NCBI GenBank assembly: GCA_946182825.1
Contig: CAMGZH010000013.1
Location: 1 to 64,000 of the forward strand
Source: an uncultured Lachnospiraceae bacterium
Lineage (GTDB): Bacteria; Bacillota; Clostridia; Lachnospirales; Lachnospiraceae
Direction: 5' to 3'
DNA length: 64,000 bases
Shown: positions 46,164 to 56,538 of the stretch, piece after piece
Numbering within the stretch: position 1 is the first letter of the stretch
How the letters are laid out: every line of letters starts with the position of its first letter
Notes under the pieces: generated by a model
Databases searched by the model: none
The model's input: only the letters and a program-made list of their open reading frames with translations
What the model was told of the DNA's origin: nothing
Translations under genes and position numbers: made by a program

Positions 46164-49115
46164 ATGATCAAAAATATCCCATCAGCCTATGAGCTGATCA
46201 AGCAGGAAAAGTTAACCGATGTGCATTCCGATGGAACCGTACTTCGTCATAAGAAGAGTGGAGCAACCATTGCTTTGGTGGAGAATGACGATGATAATAA
46301 GGTGTTTTACATCGGTTTCCGTACACCGCCGGAAAATTCCACCGGTGTTCCACATATTATCGAGCATACAGTTCTTTGTGGATCGAAGAAGTATCCAACC
46401 AAGGATCCGTTTGTGGAGCTGGTCAAGGGATCTTTGAATACCTTTTTAAATGCCATGACGTATCCGGATAAGACGGTTTATCCGATTGCCTCCACCAATG
46501 AGACGGACTTCCGTAATCTGATGGATGTCTATATGGATGCGGTACTTCATCCGAATATCTACCGGTATGAAGAGATCTTCCGTCAGGAGGGCTGGCACTA
46601 TGAGATGAAGGATCCTTCGGATGACCTCACCATCAATGGTGTTGTGTACAACGAGATGAAGGGCGCCTATTCCTCACCGGATGATGTCATGGATCGTCAG
46701 ATCATGAGCTCCCTTTATCCGGATACAGCCTATGGTGTAGAGTCCGGTGGAGATCCAAAGAATATTCCGGATCTTACCTATGAGGAGTTTTTAAATTTCC
46801 ATAGAAGATATTATCATCCTGTGAACTCCTATATCTATATCTATGGTAACACCGATATGGAAGAACAGCTGCGTTACCTGGATGAGAAGTATCTGAGTGA
46901 GTATGATAGGATCGAACTGGACTCCGAGGTGAAGATGCAGGAAGCCTTCAAGGAGCCAAGGGAGATCGAGGTTTCCTATCCTGTTTCTGTTGGAGAGGAT
47001 ACCGGTGCAAAGACCTATCTGTCTATGAACTTTGTAGCGGGGGATGCGCTGGATGCAAAGCTGTATGAGGCTTTTGATGTATTGGACTATGCTTTGCTTT
47101 CTGCTCCGGGAGCGCCTCTTCGTCAGGCTATCATCGATGCCGGAATCGGCAATGATGTCAGCGGAGGATATCAGACAGCAATGCTTCAGCCTTATTTTTC
47201 CATCATTGTAAAAGGCAGTGATCCGGAGAAAAAGCAGGAGTTTGTAGAACTGGTTCGCCGTGTTTTAACAGAGGAAGCGGAAAAGGGACTGGACAGCGAT
47301 ACTCTGATGGCTGCCCTCAATTCAGCAGAGTTTAAGTACCGTGAGGCGGATTTTGGCAGCTATCCGAAGGGACTGATCTACGGCCTTGGCATCCTGGATT
47401 CCTGGATCTATGATAAGGAGGATCCTTTCCTTCACCTGAAGGAGCTTGCTGTTTTAGAGGAACTGAAAAAGGAGATCGGAACCGGTTATTTTGAGGAGCT
47501 GATCAAAACGTACCTTTTGAACAATACCCATTGTTCTGTGGTGTGTGCGCTTCCGAAGCCGGGCTTGGCAGGTGAAGAGGAGGAAAAGCTGGCAAAGAAG
47601 CTGGCTGAGAAGAAGGCTTCCATGTCACCGGAGCAGATTGATCAGATCGTGGCGGCGACAGCCCACCTTAAGGAATACCAGGACACCCCAAGTACCCAGG
47701 AAGAGCTTGAGACCATTCCGCTTCTCTCCAGAAGAGACTTAAATAAAAACACCAAGGAGATCACAGGGGTGATCCATTTAGAGCAGGGTATCCCGGTGGT
47801 TTATACCGATAAAGAGACCAATGGAATTGATTACCTGAATATTTTGTTTGATGCAGGTGAGATCGGCCTGTCCGATGCTCCGGCCTTTGCCTTTGGAATG
47901 CGTCTGTTAGGTCTTTTGAATACAGAGAAGTACAGCTACCGTGATTTTTCAACCCAGGTAAATCTTCACACCGGAAGTATGGCAGCGGATGTACGTGCTA
48001 TCCGGACAGACTGCGGAGACAGGGATCCTCTTCCGGGCGCTGTAACAAAGGACTATCGATTCTTTGCGGACATCCGTACGAAGTTTATGTATCAGGAGGC
48101 AGACAGTGCCATGCATCTGCTTTCCCAGATGCTGTTTACCTCTGACTTCTCTGATACCAAGCGTATCCGCGAAGTTTTAATGGAGGAGAAGAGTGCGGTG
48201 GAAATGCGCTTTATGTCCAGCGGTAATGCGATTGCATCGGTTCGGGCAACCTCTAATTTCTCTCCGGCAGCTGCCTATAATGATGCCACCGGCGGAGTGG
48301 ATTATTACCGGTTCCTTCAGGATTTTGCAGAGCATTATGATGAGAGGATCGCTTCGTTCCAGAAGAAGATGGACGAGATGATGAAGAAGGTCTTCACAAG
48401 AAATCACCTTGTACTGCATACCGTCGGTAAGACCGCTTCCATGCAGCTGATCCGAGACTATATGTCGGAGGGACTGGCAAAGCTTTATCCGGATCATAAG
48501 GAAGAGGTTCCGGCATTAGACCTTGGAAGACATCCGCGTCGGGAAGCCATCAAGACCTCAGCGGCAGTCAACTACATCGGTCGTGTGGGAGATTTTGCAG
48601 CCAGAGATTTTGCATATAGCGGCGCAATGAAGATCCTTCGGGTGATCTTAAGCTATGATTACCTTTGGATCAATATTCGTGTTAAGGGTGGAGCCTACGG
48701 CTGCGGCAGCAACTTCCTTAGGAGTGGAATTGCAACCTTTACCACCTATCGTGATCCGAATCTTTCAGCATCGAACGAGGTGTTTGAAAAGATTCCTGAG
48801 TACCTTCGTAACTTTGATGTCAGCAAGCGTGATATGACAAAGTATGTCATTGGAGCCATCAGCAATATGGATACACCTCTTACACCGGCTTCTGTGGGAC
48901 AGAGAGATCTTACCTCTGTTCTTACCGGCGTATCCTATGATAAGTTACAGAAGGAAAGAGAAGAGGTTCTCGATGCGGATGTGGAAGATATTCGTGCATT
49001 GGCAGATCCTATTGAGGCGGCATTGAAGGACAACTGTATCGTTGCCATCGGTAATGAGGCTGCCATCGAGAAAGATGCGGATCTTTTCGATCAGATCGAA
49101 AGCCTGAATGCATAA
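46164..49115 (+). CDS. M16C family metallopeptidase (presequence protease-like)
   Basis: HIIEHTVLCGSKKYPTKDPFVELVKGSLNTFLNAMTYPDKTVYP inverted zinc motif. Confidence 0.94.
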   Translation: MIKNIPSAYELIKQEKLTDVHSDGTVLRHKKSGATIALVENDDDNKVFYIGFRTPPENSTGVPHIIEHTVLCGSKKYPTKDPFVELVKGSLNTFLNAMTYPDKTVYPIASTNETDFRNLMDVYMDAVLHPNIYRYEEIFRQEGWHYEMKDPSDDLTINGVVYNEMKGAYSSPDDVMDRQIMSSLYPDTAYGVESGGDPKNIPDLTYEEFLNFHRRYYHPVNSYIYIYGNTDMEEQLRYLDEKYLSEYDRIELDSEVKMQEAFKEPREIEVSYPVSVGEDTGAKTYLSMNFVAGDALDAKLYEAFDVLDYALLSAPGAPLRQAIIDAGIGNDVSGGYQTAMLQPYFSIIVKGSDPEKKQEFVELVRRVLTEEAEKGLDSDTLMAALNSAEFKYREADFGSYPKGLIYGLGILDSWIYDKEDPFLHLKELAVLEELKKEIGTGYFEELIKTYLLNNTHCSVVCALPKPGLAGEEEEKLAKKLAEKKASMSPEQIDQIVAATAHLKEYQDTPSTQEELETIPLLSRRDLNKNTKEITGVIHLEQGIPVVYTDKETNGIDYLNILFDAGEIGLSDAPAFAFGMRLLGLLNTEKYSYRDFSTQVNLHTGSMAADVRAIRTDCGDRDPLPGAVTKDYRFFADIRTKFMYQEADSAMHLLSQMLFTSDFSDTKRIREVLMEEKSAVEMRFMSSGNAIASVRATSNFSPAAAYNDATGGVDYYRFLQDFAEHYDERIASFQKKMDEMMKKVFTRNHLVLHTVGKTASMQLIRDYMSEGLAKLYPDHKEEVPALDLGRHPRREAIKTSAAVNYIGRVGDFAARDFAYSGAMKILRVILSYDYLWINIRVKGGAYGCGSNFLRSGIATFTTYRDPNLSASNEVFEKIPEYLRNFDVSKRDMTKYVIGAISNMDTPLTPASVGQRDLTSVLTGVSYDKLQKEREEVLDADVEDIRALADPIEAALKDNCIVAIGNEAAIEKDADLFDQIESLNA

Positions 49116-49124
49116 GGAGATAAT

Positions 49125-50039
49125 ATGGGAACAGACAAGAATTTAAGAAGTGGATTTGTGACGATCATCGGAAGACCAAATGTGGGTAAGTCGACCCTTA
49201 TGAATCATATGATCGGCCAGAAGATCGCCATCACATCCAATAAGCCACAGACCACACGTAACCGGATTGAGACCGTTTATACGGATGAACGGGGACAGGT
49301 GGTATTCCTGGATACACCGGGCGTCCATAAGGCGAAGAACAAGCTGGGAGAGTACATGACCAAGGTGACGGCCGCAGCCCTTAAGGGTGTGGATCTGATC
49401 CTCTGGTTAGTGGAACCGGATGCGTTTGTAGGTGGCGGCGACCATTTTATTGCGGAACAGCTGAAAGCCCAGAGTACGCCTGTCATTCTTGTGATCAATA
49501 AGATCGATACCATTCGTCATGAGCAGATCCTGACGTCCATTGCTGCCTATAAGGATCTGATGGAGTTTGCGGAGATCGTTCCGGTGTCTGCGCTTCGGGG
49601 ACAGGGGTGTGATGATCTCCTGGCTACGATCTATCAGTATCTCCCGGAGGGACCTTACTTCTTTGATGAAGATACTATAACGGATCAGCCGGAGCGTGCC
49701 ATCTGTGCAGAGATGATCCGTGAGAAGGCGCTTCACGCATTGAGTGATGAGGTGCCCCACGGTATAGCGGTTACCATTGAACAGATGAAGGATCGTCCCG
49801 GAAAACGGCTTTGTGATATTGATGCAACCATTATCTGTGAGAGGGACTCTCATAAGGGAATCATCATTGGTAAGCAGGGAAGTATGCTCAAGAAGATCGG
49901 AACCAACGCAAGGTTTGAGATCGAGCGTCTTCTTGGCTGCAAGGTCAATCTGCGCCTCTGGGTCAAGGTCAAAGAGCGCTGGAGAGATTCCGATGTTCTG
50001 ATTGCGAACTACGGATACCGCAAGGAAGAAGATGAGTAG
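49125..50039 (+). CDS. era: GTPase Era
   Basis: GRPNVGKSTLMN, DTPGVHKAKNKLGEYM, KH domain HKGIIIGKQGSMLKKIG. Confidence 0.96.
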   Translation: MGTDKNLRSGFVTIIGRPNVGKSTLMNHMIGQKIAITSNKPQTTRNRIETVYTDERGQVVFLDTPGVHKAKNKLGEYMTKVTAAALKGVDLILWLVEPDAFVGGGDHFIAEQLKAQSTPVILVINKIDTIRHEQILTSIAAYKDLMEFAEIVPVSALRGQGCDDLLATIYQYLPEGPYFFDEDTITDQPERAICAEMIREKALHALSDEVPHGIAVTIEQMKDRPGKRLCDIDATIICERDSHKGIIIGKQGSMLKKIGTNARFEIERLLGCKVNLRLWVKVKERWRDSDVLIANYGYRKEEDE

Positions 50040-50044
50040 GATCT

Positions 50045-50803
50045 ATGGATAATCAGATCATGGCCAGTGGCATTGTGGTCTCCTCCATGCCGGTGGGGGA
50101 GACGGACAAAAGGGTGGTTCTTCTGACAAAGGAACTGGGGAAGGTCTCGGCTTTTGCACGAGGGGCGGTAAAACCAAACAGTCCTCTGCTTGCAGCAGGC
50201 AATCCCTTTTGCTTTGGGAATTTTTCGCTGTATTCGGGAAGAAGTGCCTACACCCTTCGGTCGGTTAAGATCACGGCACGCTTTGACCAGCTGTTAAAAG
50301 ATCTGACCGATGTATGGTATGGCTACTATTTTCTGGAAGTGGCAGAATATTACGGAAGGGAGAATGTGGACGAGTCTGAGCGACTCAACCTTCTGTATCT
50401 GACCCTTCGGGCACTGGAGAAGAAAAAGCAAAGCCCTGATCTGATCCGGCTGGTCTATGAGATACGGACCCTGGGCTGCAACGGAGAGTATCCCAATGTA
50501 TTCTCCTGTGTGGGCTGTGGCAAAGAAGCAAAAGAAAAGCAGCTGTCCTTCTTTTCTGTAAAAGCAGGCGGCTGTTTTTGTGCGGACTGCCATAAGGAAA
50601 CGTCTTCTCTGCCGGTGGATATCCGTCCCCTGTCGGTGTCTGCTCTGTATGCGTTGCAGTATATTCTGTCGACTCCCCTGCCAAAGCTTTTTTCCTTTGA
50701 TCTTAAGCCACAGGTACTGGAAGAATTGACATCTTTGGTACGTTCCTGGCGAAGGGTATACAGCGGGCATAAATATAAGTCGGAAGAATTCCTTGGATTG
50801 TAA
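50045..50803 (+). CDS. recO: DNA repair protein RecO
   Basis: ASGIVVSSMPVGETDKRVVLLTKELGKVSAFARGA; CxxC...CxxC zinc region; directly after era. Confidence 0.9.
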   Translation: MDNQIMASGIVVSSMPVGETDKRVVLLTKELGKVSAFARGAVKPNSPLLAAGNPFCFGNFSLYSGRSAYTLRSVKITARFDQLLKDLTDVWYGYYFLEVAEYYGRENVDESERLNLLYLTLRALEKKKQSPDLIRLVYEIRTLGCNGEYPNVFSCVGCGKEAKEKQLSFFSVKAGGCFCADCHKETSSLPVDIRPLSVSALYALQYILSTPLPKLFSFDLKPQVLEELTSLVRSWRRVYSGHKYKSEEFLGL

Positions 50804-50811
50804 TCTTTTCT

Positions 50812-50840
50812 TTGTAAAATAATGAAAAGAAGCGTATAAT
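50812..50840 (+). promoter_or_regulatory. candidate promoter
   Basis: TTGTAA 50812-50817, 17-bp spacer, TATAAT 50835-50840. Confidence 0.6.
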
Positions 50841-50906
50841 AGAACGGATCTTTGCGCCAGGGGGTGGCGGAAACAAGAAAGGGGTATTCGGAGGAGTACT
50901 GAGTAT

Positions 50907-51644
50907 ATGAGTGAACAACCGAGACGTAGGAAACGTTCCCCGGAGGAGCTGAGACTTTTACGGGAGAAGCGCCGCAGACAGATCATCCGCAGAAGGAAAA
51001 GAGCACTGCTGATCTTTATTTTACTTGTAGTTGCAGGCATAGGACTTGGAATCGCGGTATGGAACGGAGTTTTCGAGAAGAGAAGTGACATCGACCTTTT
51101 GACTTTGAAGTCGGATGGAACGGTTGTATATGAGGAGAATGCCTCCCTTAAGGATGACCGATATAATGCCAAAGAGTTGAAGGCCTATGTGTCTGAACAG
51201 ATCGAGGCCTATAACAACGCCCATGAGGATGGGGATGTTAAGCTGAACCGGTATTCTGTTAAGAAGGATAAGGTGTATGTACGTACGACGTACAAGAATG
51301 TATCGGTCTACAGTGATTTTACCGGCTATGAGGTCTTTAGCGGAAGTGTGGCGGATGCTAAAAAGGCCGGATATGATTTTAGTGACACCTATAGAGTCAT
51401 GACGAAAAAGAACCGTCTTTCCGGTACAAGCGTTGTATCGGGAGATGCGAAGATTTTTGGCGGCAAGAAGGCGCCGGCGGCAAGTGCCAGGGTGCTGATC
51501 ATTAAAGAAAACACCGCCGTTAAGGTAGACGGAAGCATTTATGCCGTCTCCGCAACAGGAAGCAAGCTGATCAGTGAAGATACGGTGGAGATCGCCTCAG
51601 GAGATGAGGATGATACACTCCTTACCTATATTTTTTATAACTAA
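50907..51644 (+). CDS. hypothetical single-pass membrane protein with highly basic cytoplasmic tail
   Basis: MSEQPRRRKRSPEELRLLREKRRRQIIRRRKRALLIFILLVVAGIGLGIAVW; good RBS and codon structure. Confidence 0.8.
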   Translation: MSEQPRRRKRSPEELRLLREKRRRQIIRRRKRALLIFILLVVAGIGLGIAVWNGVFEKRSDIDLLTLKSDGTVVYEENASLKDDRYNAKELKAYVSEQIEAYNNAHEDGDVKLNRYSVKKDKVYVRTTYKNVSVYSDFTGYEVFSGSVADAKKAGYDFSDTYRVMTKKNRLSGTSVVSGDAKIFGGKKAPAASARVLIIKENTAVKVDGSIYAVSATGSKLISEDTVEIASGDEDDTLLTYIFYN

Positions 51645-51659
51645 GAGAGGAAGAAGATT

Positions 51660-53057
51660 ATGGAAAAGACAATGGACAAGATCGTAGCTCTGGCAAAGGC
51701 AAGAGGTTTTGTATACCCGGGTTCTGAGATTTATGGTGGCCTTGCCAATACCTGGGATTACGGTAACCTGGGCGTTGAATTAAAGAACAACGTAAAGCGT
51801 GCCTGGTGGCAGAAGTTCATCCAGGAGAGTCCATACAACGTAGGTGTAGATTGCGCCATCCTTATGAATCCACAGACTTGGGTTGCATCCGGTCACATCG
51901 GTGGTTTCTCTGATCCTCTTATGGATTGTAAGGAGTGTCATGAGCGTTTCCGTGCAGATAAGATCATTGAGGATCATGCACAGGCAAAGGGGATCGAACT
52001 GACATCCTCTGTAGATGGATGGACAAAGGAGCAGATGGAGAGCTGGATCGAGGAGAACGGTGTTGTCTGCCCATCCTGCGGTAAGCACAACTTTACAGAG
52101 ATCCGTGAGTTCAATCTGATGTTTAAGACCTTCCAGGGTGTAACAGAGGACAGCTCCAATACCGTTTACCTTCGTCCGGAGACAGCACAGGGTATTTTCG
52201 TTAACTTCAAGAATGTACAGCGTACCTCCCGTAAGAAGCTCCCCTTCGGTATCGGTCAGGTAGGTAAGTCCTTCCGTAACGAGATCACACCGGGTAACTT
52301 TACATTCCGTACCCGTGAGTTCGAGCAGATGGAGCTGGAGTTCTTCTGTGAGCCGGGAACAGACCTGGAGTGGTTCCAGTACTGGAGAGGTTTCTGCCGT
52401 GACTGGCTCTTATCTCTCGGCATCAAGGAAGAGCATATGCGTCTTCGTGACCATGATCCGGAGGAGCTTGCATTCTATTCCAAGGGAACGACGGATATCG
52501 AGTATACCTTCCCGTTTGGTTGGGGCGAGCTTTGGGGTATTGCTGATCGTACCGATTACGATCTCGGCCGTCATCAGGAGGTATCCGGTCAGGATATGAC
52601 ATACTTCGATGACGCTAAGGGAGAGAAGTATCTTCCATACGTAATCGAGCCATCTCTTGGTGCTGACCGAGTTGTACTTGCATTCCTCTGCGAGGCATAC
52701 GATGAGGAGAACATCGGAACAGAAGAGAAGCCGGACATGAGAACCGTCCTTCACTTCCATCCGGCACTGGCTCCTGTGAAGATCGGAGTGCTTCCACTTT
52801 CCAAGAAGCTGAACGAGGGTGCTGAGGCAGTCTTTGCACAGCTTTCCAAGAAGTACAATTGTGAGTTTGATGATAGAGGAAATATCGGTAAGCGTTACCG
52901 CCGTCAGGATGAGATCGGTACTCCATTCTGCGTAACCTACGATTTCGAGTCAGAGGAAGATCATGCAGTAACTGTTCGTGATCGTGACACCATGGAGCAG
53001 GAGCGAGTAGCTATTGCAGACCTTGATGCATACTTCGCAGAGAAGTTTACATTCTAA
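51660..53057 (+). CDS. glyQS: glycine--tRNA ligase (single-chain class II type)
   Basis: [43 protein letters not shown], class II aaRS motifs. Confidence 0.96.
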   Translation: MEKTMDKIVALAKARGFVYPGSEIYGGLANTWDYGNLGVELKNNVKRAWWQKFIQESPYNVGVDCAILMNPQTWVASGHIGGFSDPLMDCKECHERFRADKIIEDHAQAKGIELTSSVDGWTKEQMESWIEENGVVCPSCGKHNFTEIREFNLMFKTFQGVTEDSSNTVYLRPETAQGIFVNFKNVQRTSRKKLPFGIGQVGKSFRNEITPGNFTFRTREFEQMELEFFCEPGTDLEWFQYWRGFCRDWLLSLGIKEEHMRLRDHDPEELAFYSKGTTDIEYTFPFGWGELWGIADRTDYDLGRHQEVSGQDMTYFDDAKGEKYLPYVIEPSLGADRVVLAFLCEAYDEENIGTEEKPDMRTVLHFHPALAPVKIGVLPLSKKLNEGAEAVFAQLSKKYNCEFDDRGNIGKRYRRQDEIGTPFCVTYDFESEEDHAVTVRDRDTMEQERVAIADLDAYFAEKFTF

Positions 53058-53078
53058 TCCAACAAAGTGATCATAGGA

Positions 53079-53105
53079 GGGCCCCGCTTGTCGGGGCTCT
53101 TTCTT
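53079..53105 (+). terminator. rho-independent terminator after glyQS
   Basis: AGGGCCCCG-cttgt-CGGGGCTCTTTCTTT. Confidence 0.75.
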
Positions 53106-53118
53106 TAGGGGATAATAT

Positions 53119-54123
53119 ATGTTAAAAAAAGTAAAAGGCGGGATCGCGATCCTGCTTGCGATTGTAGTATTTTTGTTGTACCTGCCGCCGCTGCTTTGCT
53201 ACGGTATCATTAATTTCGGTAATGCGACGGGGTATCTTCTGGCACTGTGTATTCTGATCTATGGATGGCTGCAGATCCATGGACAAAAGGTGAAGGAAGA
53301 TCAGGATCCTTACGGTTCTCACCGTATGAAGGGGAATCCGGTTCGGACCTTCAACCATGATATGGGTCGGGAGACTGTTTTGATCCAGAGAGGTGGTCTG
53401 GGACGTTTTATTGCGGATGATTCCATTGGATATGATGAAAAGGGCAGAAAACGGGTAAAAAAGATGATAGGATGGATCCTGATTGTGATGGTGGTGATTC
53501 TGCTGGCATCAGTGGCTGTACTGATGGTACGTGGAACTTTTCACCGGACAGAGAATGAGAATGCTACCGTAATTTTACTTGGCTGCGGAGTCCGTGGAGA
53601 AAGACCCACAAGGATGCTTCGACAGAGAATTGAAGCGACCCGTGTCTATCTGGAACAGACGCCGGGAGCAAAGGCGATCCTTTCCGGAGGAAAGGGCACA
53701 GGGGAGAGGATCTCTGAGGCTGAGTGCGCCTATCGTTATCTGACGGATCCGTCTCTGGCATCCAGGGATGCAAAGCATTATCAGGATGCCTGTCGCCGTC
53801 AGGGAGTAGAAGCGAAGGATGAGGTTCCTGTGATCGAAGCGAGTCGGCTGTATATCGAAGATCAGTCGACAGATACAGAAGAGAACATGGAGTATTCCAA
53901 ACGGATCCTGGAGGAGAACCGGCTGCCGTCGGATGCCGTCGTTCTTGTGACGCAGGATTTCCACCTGTACCGTTCTCAGTGTCTGGCAAAAGCGGAAGGG
54001 ATCGCTTCCGCTGTCTATGGTCAGCCGGCCAAGACAGACTGGTGGATGTTACCGACCTATGCCACAAGAGAGTACATCGCTGTATGGAAGGAAGTGATCC
54101 TGACGGGTTACTTCCTCCCGTAG
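53119..54123 (+). CDS. YdcF/ElyC family membrane protein
   Basis: TM segments then ATVILLGCGVRGERPTRMLRQRI, AILSGGKGTGERISEAECA, VLVTQDFHLYRSQCLA. Confidence 0.88.
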   Translation: MLKKVKGGIAILLAIVVFLLYLPPLLCYGIINFGNATGYLLALCILIYGWLQIHGQKVKEDQDPYGSHRMKGNPVRTFNHDMGRETVLIQRGGLGRFIADDSIGYDEKGRKRVKKMIGWILIVMVVILLASVAVLMVRGTFHRTENENATVILLGCGVRGERPTRMLRQRIEATRVYLEQTPGAKAILSGGKGTGERISEAECAYRYLTDPSLASRDAKHYQDACRRQGVEAKDEVPVIEASRLYIEDQSTDTEENMEYSKRILEENRLPSDAVVLVTQDFHLYRSQCLAKAEGIASAVYGQPAKTDWWMLPTYATREYIAVWKEVILTGYFLP

Positions 54124-54130
54124 TCTTCTG

Positions 54131-55204
54131 TCAGGAGACAGATAATGAGATGTGGTCCATGCCAAGGACGAAGGGCGTGATGCCGTAATAGGTGTAACGA
54201 GGAGCTTCTCCTTTGATATTTTGTTGGTCGTTCTTGCCGTAGTATTTGTTGGGGCTGTCCCAGGTGATGTCGAGGATCCGCCAGCTGCCGCTGAGATAAA
54301 CAGCATTCCATTCATGGTTGGGGGTGTTGTAATCTGTGCCGCTGGTAAGTCCGCTCTGGGCTGTTCCGACAATGTTAAGGCATGGGACACCGGCGTAGGT
54401 GTACATGACCCGGGCCAGTCTTGCGTAGCCGGAGCAGACGGCCTTTTTATTTTTAAATACCCAGTCCGGATCGGCGGAATTCCACTGGATATTACTTCCG
54501 CTGGGGGCATAGAGGGCAGCGTAGTTGTACTGAATGTTCTTGCCGAGCCAGTCGTGGATCGCCTTGATCTTCTCGGATCGGGTCTTACAATTTTTAATGA
54601 TAGCTTTGGTCTTCGCCTTGATCTTCTTCCCATAGGTCAGATTCTGTGTGTAGTAGGGCGACCGTTTTGTCTTTGGAGAATAGTTTTTGTCCAGAGATTC
54701 ACGGAAGGCTTTTTCGTTCTTTCCTGCAGGAGAGTAGAAAAAGTATTGACCGGAGCTTTTTTTAATGCTGAGCTTTAAAAAACCGGTGTAGGACATGGAA
54801 GAATAATCCATATCCGTTGAGTAAGTTTTGTTGGAGCGGTAGGCCCAAAGAGAATTGGTGGATTCTTTGAGGGAGGAGAGGTCCGCCTTTAAGCTGGCGT
54901 TTCCATTTTCGTCCACCAGGATATTGGAGAAACCGCTATCTTCTCTTAGTTCGTGATCGCAGGTAATGGCTCTTCCGGAATACTGCCTGCAGCCCTTTAG
55001 GGTAAAGGTCAGGCTCTTGCGGGTGTTGTCGATCTGAACTTTGATGGACCCGTTGTTCTTTGTCAGCTCAGTGGAAAGGAGCGAGGTGGAGGTCAGGCTC
55101 TTAGCGACCTTGGCCTGAACCGGAGTGGTGGCAGAGATCAGAACGGAAGCGATCACAACCGCTGTGATTCCCAAAAATCCTGTTACATGTTTCTTGAAAT
55201 GCAT
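54131..55204 (-). CDS. secreted transglutaminase-like domain protein
   Basis: Signal peptide; KKAVCSGYARLARVMYTYAGVPC, HEWNAVYL, WRILDITWDSP Cys-His-Asp triad. Confidence 0.88.
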   Translation of the reverse strand: MHFKKHVTGFLGITAVVIASVLISATTPVQAKVAKSLTSTSLLSTELTKNNGSIKVQIDNTRKSLTFTLKGCRQYSGRAITCDHELREDSGFSNILVDENGNASLKADLSSLKESTNSLWAYRSNKTYSTDMDYSSMSYTGFLKLSIKKSSGQYFFYSPAGKNEKAFRESLDKNYSPKTKRSPYYTQNLTYGKKIKAKTKAIIKNCKTRSEKIKAIHDWLGKNIQYNYAALYAPSGSNIQWNSADPDWVFKNKKAVCSGYARLARVMYTYAGVPCLNIVGTAQSGLTSGTDYNTPNHEWNAVYLSGSWRILDITWDSPNKYYGKNDQQNIKGEAPRYTYYGITPFVLGMDHISLSVS

Positions 55205-55367
55205 AAATCATCCCCCTGTTTGGTGTGTTAAAAAAGTATGTCTTATTATATCAAAATGAAAGACCAGCTTGCTGTAAATATTTTCTTTTGATAAAATATT
55301 TTTGGCATGTGTTGGGGAATACCATGCTAGAATAATATTTTATTTCATTCGAAGAGGAGAGTACATT

Positions 55368-56492
55368 ATGAGAAACAATCTACGAACAAGGACACTTGCG
55401 GCAATGTTTCTTGCTGCTACTGTTGTGGCATCAGCACCGGTAACGGGATTTACAGCACCGGTTGTGGCAGAGGCTGCAACAACCATGGACAGTGCAGAGA
55501 CCATTGATATTTTTCAGGGCGTTACAGCCAACTTCTCTGAGAATTCCAAGAATCAGAAGCTTTACTATAAGTTCTATGTGAAGGAAGATACTATGATCGA
55601 TGCCACCATCACATCGGATGGGAATAAGGTTCATTCTTCTTTCAGCATTAAGAAGCTGACCAACCGCATCTATGTGAATGTGAAGGGCGAGGCGCATACA
55701 GAGTCTGATAATCCAAAGGGATATTACTACAATCTTCCGGCTTCCAAGGATCCATATCTGCTCTGCATTGAGGGACCTTACGCATCGGATGAGACGGTAG
55801 GAGTGATCGCAACAAAGGTATCGGATGTCTCCAATCATCTGAAGTCTGCCAAGTCCATCAAGATGGGAAGTCTTACATCCGGACAGATCTACACAGAGGA
55901 TGATGCGGACTGCTTTAAGTTTAATTCCGGTAAGTTCGATCTGGTTAAGGTATCTGCGACCTCCGGTCACTGGGCATCCAATGATTATGCGATCTACAAG
56001 GATACCACCGGTTCCAAGGCATCTCTGGTAGCTTCTTTCCGCTATAACAGCCTGGGAGCAGAGACTCTTTCTTCCGGATATATCCGTCTGAAGAAGAATA
56101 CCAATTATTATGTACGCGTTACACGCTGGAACGGTGATCCGAGGGAATATTCCTTTAAGTTAAAGGGAGCTGTGGATGTACCAAACAGCGCTAAGAAGGC
56201 GAAGGTTGTAAAGGCCGGCAAGCTCACCAAGGGACTCTTGGAGTATAAGGATGATGCTGATTACTATCAGTTTAAGGCAACAAAGAACGGAACCGTTAAG
56301 CTGACCTGTAATGCAGGAAGTTCCTATGCCAGTGATATCGAGGTATATAAGAAGGGATCTGCACTTAAGCTTGTTACGACTTCAGTCAGCATCAATGGAA
56401 CATCTGCGAAGTTTAAGGTGAAGAAGGGCAAGTGGTATATTGTGAAAGTATACGGAGCTGCTAATTGCACCTATTCATTCAAGGTAAAATAA
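55368..56492 (+). CDS. secreted protein with tandem pre-peptidase C-terminal-like beta-sandwich domains
   Basis: Signal peptide ending ~AEAATT; repeated DDADCFKFN / DDADYYQFKATKNGTVKLT pattern. Confidence 0.75.
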   Translation: MRNNLRTRTLAAMFLAATVVASAPVTGFTAPVVAEAATTMDSAETIDIFQGVTANFSENSKNQKLYYKFYVKEDTMIDATITSDGNKVHSSFSIKKLTNRIYVNVKGEAHTESDNPKGYYYNLPASKDPYLLCIEGPYASDETVGVIATKVSDVSNHLKSAKSIKMGSLTSGQIYTEDDADCFKFNSGKFDLVKVSATSGHWASNDYAIYKDTTGSKASLVASFRYNSLGAETLSSGYIRLKKNTNYYVRVTRWNGDPREYSFKLKGAVDVPNSAKKAKVVKAGKLTKGLLEYKDDADYYQFKATKNGTVKLTCNAGSSYASDIEVYKKGSALKLVTTSVSINGTSAKFKVKKGKWYIVKVYGAANCTYSFKVK

Positions 56493-56500
56493 ATACAAAG

Positions 56501-56536
56501 AGAGCCTGTGAAACAATCGTTTCACAGGCTCTTTTC
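56501..56536. terminator. bidirectional terminator between convergent genes
   Basis: AGAGCCTGTGAAAC-aatc-GTTTCACAGGCTCT, flanked by A and T runs. Confidence 0.85.
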
Positions 56537-56538
56537 AG

